A stretch of DNA of 64,000 nt, taken from contig NZ_CP038799.1 in assembly GCF_012223425.1 (NCBI RefSeq), positions 992,001-1,056,000 on the forward strand, written 5' to 3'. Positions 1 through 8,748 of the stretch are shown one piece after another; the stretch's first letter is position 1; each line of letters opens with the position of its first letter. The position numbers and the translations under genes were made by a program. Below the pieces are notes generated by a model. The model saw nothing but the letters and a program-made list of their open reading frames with translations, was not told the DNA's origin and searched no databases. Source of the DNA: Mycolicibacterium frederiksbergense (GTDB lineage: Bacteria > Actinomycetota > Actinomycetes > Mycobacteriales > Mycobacteriaceae).

Positions 1-2067
<2,067 letters not shown>

Positions 2068-2092
2068 GCGTCTGCGCGAACGAGGCCACCGC

Positions 2093-2737
2093 ATGACCCG
2101 GGTCGTCCTGGGTTCGGCGTCGGCCGGCAGGCTGCGGGTGCTGCAACAGGCCGGCATCGACCCGCTGGTCGTCGTCTCCGCCGTCGACGAGGACGCTCTG
2201 GTGGCCTCGCTGGACCCCGGCACCCCACCCGAGGCGGTGGTGGCCAAGCTGGCCAACGCCAAGGCCGTCAGCGTGGCCGCGCAGCTGCCCGACGAGGTGT
2301 CCGCCGACTGCGTCGTGCTGGGTTGCGACTCGCTGCTCTACCGGGAAGGGGCGCTCTGCGGTAAACCGGGATCGCCCGACGCGGCGCGACAACAGTGGCT
2401 GACGATGGCGGGTAGCACCGGACAGCTGCTCACCGGGCACGCGTTGCTGCGGATCTTTGCGGGCGTCATCACCCACACGGGCGGTGAGACCGGTTCCACC
2501 ACCGTGCATTTCGGCACGCCCACCGAGCCCGAGCTGGATGCCTACGTCGCCAGCGGTGAACCGGCCGGCGTCGCCGGTGCCTTCACCCTGGACGGCCTGG
2601 GCGGCTGGTTCATCGAGCGGATCGAGGGCGACCCGGCCAACGTCATCGGCCTGAGCCTGCCGCTGGTGCGAGGCCTCGTGGCGGAGATGGGCCTGTCCGT
2701 CGCCGCGCTCTGGGCGGCGAACGCTCCCGCCGACTGA
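2093..2737 (+). CDS. maf: Maf-family nucleoside triphosphate pyrophosphatase
   Basis: A 214-residue Maf protein. The N-terminal [10 protein letters not shown] signature and the VLGCDSLL segment are the family hallmarks; Maf proteins hydrolyse non-canonical or canonical NTPs to NMP and pyrophosphate and are linked to septum-formation control. The C-terminal [31 protein letters not shown] stretch is also typical. It sits 25 bp after accE5 in the same orientation, the same order as the recalled M. tuberculosis locus (Rv3282). Its stop codon nearly abuts the convergent monooxygenase stop, marking the left edge of the accessory block. Confidence 0.95.
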   Translation: MTRVVLGSASAGRLRVLQQAGIDPLVVVSAVDEDALVASLDPGTPPEAVVAKLANAKAVSVAAQLPDEVSADCVVLGCDSLLYREGALCGKPGSPDAARQQWLTMAGSTGQLLTGHALLRIFAGVITHTGGETGSTTVHFGTPTEPELDAYVASGEPAGVAGAFTLDGLGGWFIERIEGDPANVIGLSLPLVRGLVAEMGLSVAALWAANAPAD

Positions 2738-2739
2738 CG

Positions 2740-3981
2740 TCAGCGGCGGCCGAGCCGGTTCGCGGCCGCGAGCATCCCGGTGACCGCGACGGTCAGCGGC
2801 GCCCCCAGACGGGTGTCGGTGGCCAGTATCCAGCGCACGGTGCGCATCGATTGGGTCAACACCTCGCTGCCCCGCACCCGCATCTCGGCCTCGAACCGAC
2901 CGATGGCCACCCTGGGCGCCAACCGTCCCGCGGCCGCCTCGCTGAGATACCCCACCAGGCTCTCCGCGTCGCGGATGGCCGCACCGGCTCCCATGCCGGC
3001 GGTCGGCGGCGTGGCGTGCACGGCGTCGCCGAGCGCGGTGACCCGACCGGCGGGCCACGGCGCCAGATCGGCGGCCCGGGTGGACGCGGCGTTGAAGCGG
3101 AACGCCGCGACGCTGCCGGGGTCGGCGCGGGCGATCACCTCGAGGGGCCGGCCGCCCCACCCGTGGCCGCCGAATCTGGCGATCAGTGCCGCCTGCAGCT
3201 CGGCGCCGGACAGCCCGCGCAGGGCGTCGGTGCTCGGCGTCTCGGGGAACATGGCGCCCCAGATGTAGGTCGGGCCCGTTGTGACCGACGCCCGGAGCTC
3301 GGTGGCGTCGAGCACCGCGTTGCCGATGGGATCCAGGAAGCCGACATACAGCGCGCTGCCGCGAGGGCCGATGGCCATCCCCGAGCGCAGGCCGAGGCGC
3401 CGTTGCTCGCCGGCATCGAGATCGGCGCGCCGGGTGCGGCCTGAGAAACCGATGATGCCGGCCGGTGCGTTGGTGGCGCCGCCGGCCAGCTGCCGGGCGA
3501 CCACCGAATGGCTGCCGTCGGCGCCGACGAGAAGGTCGCACCGATGGGTCGAGCCGTCGGCGAAGACCGCCACCGGCGACCTGTCCCCGGCATGGGTGAC
3601 CTGGTCGAGGGAGCACCCCAGCCGCAGATCCGCGCCGACCGCGGACGCGAGCACGGTGCGCAGCGTGATCCGGTCGATGTCCACGCCGTCGTCGGCCCCG
3701 AGATCGGGCCCGTGGCCCAGCAGCCGCCCCCGCCGGTCCCACCAGGCATCGGGTCGGCGCAGGCGAAGCGCCGATGCCGAGGCGAGCAGGCGTTCGAAGT
3801 CCGCGGGCGCGATCAGATTCCGCAGCGCCGCCTGAGCCCGGCCGTCGAGCGTGATGTGGTAGCCGCCGGTGGCGGCGACATCGACATCGCGCTCGAAGAC
3901 GGTGACGTCAAAACCCTTGCGCCGCAGCCCAGCTGCCAACGCCAATCCGCCGATGCCGGCACCGATGACCGCTGTGTGCAT
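2740..3981 (-). CDS. FAD-dependent class A flavoprotein monooxygenase
   Basis: A 413-residue single-component flavin hydroxylase. It has the N-terminal Rossmann GxGxxG (VIGAGIGGLALAAGLRRKGF), the DG-type motif around DLLVGADGSHSVVARQL, and the GD motif VTALGDAVHATPPTAGMGAGAAIRDAESL that contacts the flavin ribityl chain. Class A enzymes use NAD(P)H and oxygen to hydroxylate or epoxidise substrates; tetracycline-modifying and aromatic hydroxylases share this plan, so the substrate stays open. The ATG at 3981 lies 29 bp from the divergent WYL-regulator start, with a perfect palindrome between them, so control by that regulator is likely. It converges on maf with 2 bp between the stops. Confidence 0.9.
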   Translation of the reverse strand: MHTAVIGAGIGGLALAAGLRRKGFDVTVFERDVDVAATGGYHITLDGRAQAALRNLIAPADFERLLASASALRLRRPDAWWDRRGRLLGHGPDLGADDGVDIDRITLRTVLASAVGADLRLGCSLDQVTHAGDRSPVAVFADGSTHRCDLLVGADGSHSVVARQLAGGATNAPAGIIGFSGRTRRADLDAGEQRRLGLRSGMAIGPRGSALYVGFLDPIGNAVLDATELRASVTTGPTYIWGAMFPETPSTDALRGLSGAELQAALIARFGGHGWGGRPLEVIARADPGSVAAFRFNAASTRAADLAPWPAGRVTALGDAVHATPPTAGMGAGAAIRDAESLVGYLSEAAAGRLAPRVAIGRFEAEMRVRGSEVLTQSMRTVRWILATDTRLGAPLTVAVTGMLAAANRLGRR

Positions 3982-4000
3982 GCAGACATGTTCGCCGAGG

Positions 4001-4023
4001 TAGTGGACATATGATGTCCACTA
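4001..4023. promoter_or_regulatory. Perfect inverted repeat, probable operator of divergent monooxygenase/WYL pair
   Basis: Arms TAGTGGACAT (4001-4010) and ATGTCCACTA (4014-4023) are exact reverse complements separated by ATG. The repeat lies between the divergent start codons and overlaps the upstream-most ATG of the regulator. Position and symmetry suggest a homodimer binding site, most simply for the WYL regulator itself; this is inference. Confidence 0.7.
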
Positions 4024-5039
4024 TTCGGGATGGGGGTGGTGAGGTGGCGGAAAGCTCGCGGCGAACGCTGTCGCTGCTATCGCTGCTGTCGACGCGGCGG
4101 CACTGGCCGCTGCGAGAACTCGCCGAGCGCCTGGGCGTCAGCGAACGCACCGTGCGGCGCGATATCGAAACGCTGCGCCGGCTGGACTACCCGGTCGTCA
4201 CGGCTCATGGCCCGGCGGGCGGTTATCGGCTCGGCTCCGCCGGCACCCTGCCGCCGCTGACCTTCGATGAGGATCAGGCACTGGCCCTCGCGGTGGCGCT
4301 GCAGACCGCACCGAACTCCGTCTTCGGCCTCGAACAGGACGCTGCACGGGCGCTGCACACGCTGAAGACGGCGATGCCGTCCCGGCTGCAGGCGGGCATG
4401 GAGTCACTGCAATTCACCAGATTGCGGAACTACTGGGAATTTCCGGCGCCCCCGATCGACACGGACGTGCTCAAGCAGGTGGGCAGCGCCGTCCGCCATC
4501 GGCAGCTGCTCATCGCCGACGCACTGCGGGCCGACGGTTCCCGCGCGGGCGCCGGGGATGCCGATTTCGCCCCGGCGCGACGCATCGAGCCGCACCACCT
4601 GGTGGTCTGGGCGTCCCGGTGGTACTTGGTCGGCTACCACCCCGACGACCGCCGATGGCGGGTGCACCGCGTCGACCGCCTTCGCCCGCACCCGCCCACC
4701 GGTATCCCCTTCACCCCGAGACCGGTACCGGGTGGCGACATCGCGCACTACGTGATGACCAGTTATGACCGCGGGGACTTCCCGGCGTCCTGGGAGTGCA
4801 CGGGCAGCGCGCGCCTGGACCTGCCGGCCGAGACGGTGGCGCGCTGGGCGCCCGGCGGTTCCCTGGTCGAGCACCTGGACGACGATCGCTGCCGCCTGAC
4901 ACTCGGCGCCTGGTCCTGGGCCGGTATCGCCGGCCTGCTGAGCACGTTCGACTGCGATATCGCCGACGTCCGCCCGCCCGAGTTGGTCGACGCCTGTCAT
5001 CGGCTCGCCGACCGTATGCGGCAGGCATCAAAGACCTGA
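4011..5039 (+). CDS. DeoR/YafY-type HTH transcriptional regulator with WYL domain
   Basis: A 342-residue regulator. The N-terminal winged HTH reads LRELAERLGVSERTVRRDIETLRRLDYPV at about residues 34-62, followed by the family's GPAGGYRLG loop. A C-terminal WYL domain (roughly 150-330) includes RIEPHHLVVWASRWYLVGYHPDDRRWRVHRVDRL. WYL proteins sense ligands or nucleic acids and act as activators or repressors. The ATG at 4011 lies inside the palindrome; a GTG at 4044 (MAESSRRTLSLL) is an alternative that would leave the palindrome untranslated. It is divergent from the flavin monooxygenase and convergent with the DUF3830 gene. Confidence 0.9.
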   Translation: MMSTIRDGGGEVAESSRRTLSLLSLLSTRRHWPLRELAERLGVSERTVRRDIETLRRLDYPVVTAHGPAGGYRLGSAGTLPPLTFDEDQALALAVALQTAPNSVFGLEQDAARALHTLKTAMPSRLQAGMESLQFTRLRNYWEFPAPPIDTDVLKQVGSAVRHRQLLIADALRADGSRAGAGDADFAPARRIEPHHLVVWASRWYLVGYHPDDRRWRVHRVDRLRPHPPTGIPFTPRPVPGGDIAHYVMTSYDRGDFPASWECTGSARLDLPAETVARWAPGGSLVEHLDDDRCRLTLGAWSWAGIAGLLSTFDCDIADVRPPELVDACHRLADRMRQASKT

Positions 5040-5052
5040 GGCGCCGGGCCGA

Positions 5053-5559
5053 TCAGGCGCGCCGAAAGCTCAGCGTCTCCCCGCGCACGCCGCCCATCCA
5101 CAGATCCTGGCACGCCGCCGCCATCTCCTCGAGGCCGTCGGTGATGGCGCCGAACACGTTGCCCGGTATCCAGCCCTGATCGCCGTTGATCAACAGGTTG
5201 TTGCGCCCGTAGAACAACGCGAGGTCGACGATCGCGCCGGTGGTACCGGTGCCGGTGCTGTTCTCGTAGCCGTACGCCGGATTGCCGAGATCATCGGAGT
5301 CGAACGAGAACCAGCACAGGTCACCGGGAATCGGCGTGACCGTGGTGTTCTCCTTACCCGGGTCGGCACCGGTGAACGCCGGCAGCAACGTGTAGATCTC
5401 GTTGCGGGCGTACTTGCCATGGAAGACCTGCGCGGACAGCGGACCGTCAGCCAACACATCCCACACCGCCGCGCAGGTGCGGGGCGCCTGCTCATCGAGC
5501 AGTCGCGCCGTGCACGTCACGCCCCGTTTGTCCAACGAGACGGTGATCAACCTGCTCAC
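5053..5559 (-). CDS. DUF3830 family protein (cyclophilin-like fold)
   Basis: A 168-residue protein of the DUF3830 type: a segment LLDEQAPRTCAAVWDVL, a middle PIPGDLCWFSF, and the C-terminal PGNVFGAITDGLEEMAAACQDLWMGGV. The family is thought to adopt a cyclophilin-like barrel, and its biochemical role is unknown; members often sit beside amidases and Asp/Glu-racemase-like genes, as here. Start is GTG at 5559, set by a strong AGGAGG five bases upstream. It overlaps the amidase stop (GTGA), so it is the last gene of the amidase/hydroxyacid-dehydrogenase operon controlled from 7.98 kb. Confidence 0.8.
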   Translation of the reverse strand: MSRLITVSLDKRGVTCTARLLDEQAPRTCAAVWDVLADGPLSAQVFHGKYARNEIYTLLPAFTGADPGKENTTVTPIPGDLCWFSFDSDDLGNPAYGYENSTGTGTTGAIVDLALFYGRNNLLINGDQGWIPGNVFGAITDGLEEMAAACQDLWMGGVRGETLSFRRA

Positions 5560-6968
5560 AAATCCTCCTGCTGTGCAATCAGTTTCGGTGTATGTCGGTG
5601 CCAGTCCGTGGCCGACTGGTAGGCCTGTCCCACCCGCAGGACCAGCGCGTCCGCGTGCCGTGCGCCGATGATCTGCAGGCCCACCGGCAGTCCGGCCCCG
5701 GTGAATCCGCACGGCACGCTCAGCGCGGGTTGCTGGGTCATGTTGAACGGGTACGTGTACGGCGTCCAGCTCGTCCAGTCCGGCGACGCCGAACCGTCCG
5801 GCACGTCGTGGCCGACCGGGAAGGCTGGCAGCGGAAGCGTGGGGGTCACCAGCACGTCGTAGCGCTCGTGGAACCGCCCCATCAACTGCCCCAACTGCAT
5901 TCGTACCGCCATTGCGTCCAGGTAGTCCGAGGCCGAGTACGTCGTGCCGCGTGTCGCCGTGCGCAACAGCCCGGGGTCGGCGCGGCCCGCCAGGGCGGCC
6001 AGTTCCCCGTGACCTTGCAACACCTTGGCCTCGCCGGAGAACCAGAGCACGTGGAACGCCTCGACGGGATCGGTGAAACCCGGGTCTGCCTCCTCGATGT
6101 GGGCGCCGGCCTGTTCGAGCAAGGCCACCGCGGCGCGCACGGCTGCATCGATGTCCGGGTCGTTGCGGACGAAGCCGAGGTTCGGCGAGAACCCGACCCG
6201 CAGCCCGGCCATCCCGTCGTCGAGACCGTGCAGGAACGAGCGCGCCGGCGTCGGCATCGCCGACCAGTCGCGTGCGTCGAAGCCCGTCACCACGTCCATC
6301 AGTGCCGCGGTATCGCGCACCGTGCGCGTCATCGGCCCGGAATGCGCCAGCGTCCCGAACGGGCTGGCCGGATAGTGCGGGATCAGCCCGAACGTGGGTT
6401 TCAGCGCGACGGTGCCGGTGAATCCCGCCGGAATACGCACGGAGCCACCGCCATCGGTGCCCATCGACCAGGACCCCATGCCCAGCCCCACCGCCGACGC
6501 GCTGCCCCCGCTGGAGCCGCCCGCGGTCACCGCCGGGTCCCAGGGGTTGCCGGTCGCACCGAAGGTCAGCGAGTCGGTGACGCCCTTCCACGCGTACTCC
6601 GGCGAGGTCGTCTTTCCCAGGATCACCGCGCCGGTCTCGCGCAACCTGGCCACACACGGCGAGTCCTCGTCCCATGGTCCGGCCGGATCGATCAGGGCGC
6701 TGCCCCGCCGTGTCGGCCACCCGCGGGTGAGGAACACATCCTTGATCGACGTCGGCACCCCGTCTCCCGGACCCAGCGGCGCACCGGCGTGCCAGCGCGC
6801 CTCCGATTCCTGTGCCGCGGCCAGCGCACCTTCGGCGTCGACGAGCACGAACGCATTCACCGCACCGTCGTAGGCCTCGATCGCGGCCAGCGCGGCGCGG
6901 GTGGCCTCCACCGGGGAAAGCGTCCGATCCCGGTAGCCCGCAACGAGTTCGGTGGCCTCGGGAATCAT
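5556..6968 (-). CDS. Amidase signature-family hydrolase
   Basis: A 470-residue amidase. The Ser-cisSer-Lys catalytic set is visible: Lys in PTSIKDVFLTRGWPT, the glycine/serine-rich signature AGGSSGGSASAVGLGMGSWSMGTDGGGSVRIPAGFTG, and following core strand VALKPTFGLIP. Such enzymes hydrolyse carboxamides to acid plus ammonia or amine. ATG at 6968 overlaps the stop of the upstream hydroxyacid dehydrogenase by one base (TGATG), and its own stop overlaps the DUF3830 start, so the three form an operon. The substrate is unknown; context suggests an amide feeding the semialdehyde/aminotransferase steps nearby. Confidence 0.93.
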   Translation of the reverse strand: MIPEATELVAGYRDRTLSPVEATRAALAAIEAYDGAVNAFVLVDAEGALAAAQESEARWHAGAPLGPGDGVPTSIKDVFLTRGWPTRRGSALIDPAGPWDEDSPCVARLRETGAVILGKTTSPEYAWKGVTDSLTFGATGNPWDPAVTAGGSSGGSASAVGLGMGSWSMGTDGGGSVRIPAGFTGTVALKPTFGLIPHYPASPFGTLAHSGPMTRTVRDTAALMDVVTGFDARDWSAMPTPARSFLHGLDDGMAGLRVGFSPNLGFVRNDPDIDAAVRAAVALLEQAGAHIEEADPGFTDPVEAFHVLWFSGEAKVLQGHGELAALAGRADPGLLRTATRGTTYSASDYLDAMAVRMQLGQLMGRFHERYDVLVTPTLPLPAFPVGHDVPDGSASPDWTSWTPYTYPFNMTQQPALSVPCGFTGAGLPVGLQIIGARHADALVLRVGQAYQSATDWHRHTPKLIAQQEDL

Positions 6969-7945
6969 CAGGGCGTTCCGGCCGGGATGTAGCCCAGCTT
7001 CTTGTCGATGACGTTGTGCAGCGGCTCGCCGGCCAGCCACCGTCGGGCGTTGGCCGCGAACTGACCGGCCAGCTCGTCGCGCCAACCGATCACGTCGGCG
7101 GACATGTGCGCGGTGATGGTCACGTTGGCAGCGTCCCACAGTGGGTGCTCGGCCGGCAGCGGCTCGGTGTCGAACACGTCGAGCGTCGCACCCCCGATCC
7201 TGCCGTGGGCCAGGGCGTCGAGCAGCGCGGCCTCGTCGACCATCGGGCCTCGGGCGATGTTCACCAGATGTGCGTCGGGTTTCATCGCCGCCAGCACCTC
7301 AGCGTCGACCAGACCACGGGTGGCCGGGGTCAGCGGGGCGGCCAAAATCAGGTGATCACACCATCCCGCGTGCGCGGAAAGCGTTGCACTGTCGACGATC
7401 TCGCCGAAGTCAGGATCTCCGGTTGCGGGCCGGCGGCCCGCGCCGCGCACGGTCAGCCCCACTGCCCGCAGCAGCCTGGCGATCTCGCGGCCGATGCCAC
7501 CGGTGCCGACCACCAATGCGGTGGCGCCGGTGACCGATCGCGTCTCGCGGTGGCGCCACTGGCGGCGGGCCTGCAGCGCGAAGCTGGTGCGACTGTCCTT
7601 CGCGTGCGCGATGACCGCCCCGAGCACGTATTCGGCCAGCGGTCGATTGAACACCCCGCGCGCGTTGGTCACCACGACCCCGGAGTCACGCAGTTCGTCG
7701 AACAGCAGTGTGTCCACCCCGGCGGCGGTGATGTGAATCCATTCAAGATCTTTCGCATCGGGCCACGCGTCACGCACGGCGGTCGAGAAGAAGTCCCACA
7801 GCAGCAGCGCCTGTGCTCCGCGGACCGCCCCGGAGAGGCCGTCGGCGGTGCAGAAGCGGAAGTCGGCATCGAGGTTCTCCAACCCCGGTGGCCGGTCATC
7901 CGCTTTGTCGCACAGCACCGCGATCACCGGTCGTTGTCGAGGCAC
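6968..7945 (-). CDS. NAD-dependent D-2-hydroxyacid dehydrogenase
   Basis: About 325 residues from GTG at 7945. The NAD-binding site is VVGTGGIGREIARLLRAVG, followed by the family signatures VNIARGPMVDEAALLDAL (catalytic Arg) and GGATLDVFDTEPLPAEHPLWDAANVTITAHMS (catalytic Glu and His). These enzymes interconvert 2-oxoacids and D-2-hydroxyacids or reduce glyoxylate/hydroxypyruvate. A TTG at 7966 in the same frame is an alternative start but lies only a few bases from the operator at 7973-7988. It is first gene of the leftward operon with the amidase and DUF3830 genes. Confidence 0.9.
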   Translation of the reverse strand: MPRQRPVIAVLCDKADDRPPGLENLDADFRFCTADGLSGAVRGAQALLLWDFFSTAVRDAWPDAKDLEWIHITAAGVDTLLFDELRDSGVVVTNARGVFNRPLAEYVLGAVIAHAKDSRTSFALQARRQWRHRETRSVTGATALVVGTGGIGREIARLLRAVGLTVRGAGRRPATGDPDFGEIVDSATLSAHAGWCDHLILAAPLTPATRGLVDAEVLAAMKPDAHLVNIARGPMVDEAALLDALAHGRIGGATLDVFDTEPLPAEHPLWDAANVTITAHMSADVIGWRDELAGQFAANARRWLAGEPLHNVIDKKLGYIPAGTP

Positions 7946-7972
7946 GGCACCGAGGCTAGGAACCAAAACGTA

Positions 7973-7988
7973 CGATTGTCAACAATCG
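7973..7988. promoter_or_regulatory. GntR-FCD-type operator, site 1
   Basis: CGATTGTCAACAATCG has perfect 7-bp arms around a 2-bp centre. It lies between the leftward hydroxyacid dehydrogenase/amidase operon and the rightward isomerase-like gene, matching three other sites in this block. TTGT-N2-ACAA cores are typical of FadR/FCD-subfamily GntR repressors. Confidence 0.72.
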
Positions 7989-8025
7989 ACTTGCGGAGGT
8001 GTCACGCCGGCCTCACACTGTGCAA

Positions 8026-8748
8026 ATGAGCCCGTCGCCACCTCTGCACCAAGCCGGTATCGGCGTTGTGGTGCCCTATGATTTCGCGCTCGACCGCGAA
8101 CTCTGGCGGTGGCTTCCCGATGACGTCAGCCTGCACTTCACCCGGATGCCCCATGCCCCCATGCCGGCCACCCTGGAGATGGCCGTGCACATCTCCGATC
8201 CCGAGACCGCCGCCCAGAGCGTCGTCGACGTCTCGGCGGTATCACCGCTCGTCATGGCCTATGCGTGTACATCGGGCAGCTTCGTCGGCGGTCCATTGGC
8301 CGAGCGGGCGCTGGTCGCCGCGATGATGGGCGCGGGCGCCCTGGCGGCGCTGACCACCAGTGGTGCGCTGCTCGAGGCGCTGCGCCACCTGGAGATCACC
8401 AGGATCGCCACGGCCACGCCCTATACCGCCGACCTGACCGTGGGGCTGACGGCCTTCCTCGGCGAATCCGGTATCGAGGTCACCGCGGCCTCCGGTCTCG
8501 GTCTGATCTCCGACATCTGGACGGTGCCCCACGAGGTCACCATGCAACTGGTCCGCGAGACCGACACCGACGATGCGGACGCGGTGTTCATCAGTTGCAC
8601 GAACATGCCGACCTACGACGTGATCGCCGCGCTGGAGGCCGAACTCCACAAGCCGGTACTGACCGCGAATCAGGTCACCATGTGGCGTGCGCTGAGTCTG
8701 ATCGGCCGCAAGGCCGTCGGACCCGGTCAGCAGTTGATGGAGCGCTGA
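8026..8748 (+). CDS. Maleate isomerase / Asp-Glu racemase-like protein (paralog 1)
   Basis: A 240-residue protein of the maleate cis-trans isomerase/arylmalonate decarboxylase group in the Asp/Glu/hydantoin racemase superfamily. The two catalytic-type cysteines are both present: Cys81 in YACTSGSF and Cys191 in ISCTNMPTYD. Such enzymes isomerise, racemise or decarboxylate small carboxylates through a cysteine pair. The ATG at 8026 is chosen; GTG at 7999 and GTG at 8020 are in frame, and a GGAGGT lies at 7995-8000, so the start is uncertain. It is driven from the promoter region carrying operator site 1 and its 3' end overlaps the convergent oxidase gene by 22 bp. Confidence 0.85.
   Translation: MSPSPPLHQAGIGVVVPYDFALDRELWRWLPDDVSLHFTRMPHAPMPATLEMAVHISDPETAAQSVVDVSAVSPLVMAYACTSGSFVGGPLAERALVAAMMGAGALAALTTSGALLEALRHLEITRIATATPYTADLTVGLTAFLGESGIEVTAASGLGLISDIWTVPHEVTMQLVRETDTDDADAVFISCTNMPTYDVIAALEAELHKPVLTANQVTMWRALSLIGRKAVGPGQQLMER

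Noticed and set aside
2734..2743. CTGACGTCAG palindrome between maf and the monooxygenase
   Set aside because: It is formed by the two convergent stop codons; too short alone to call an operator or terminator.
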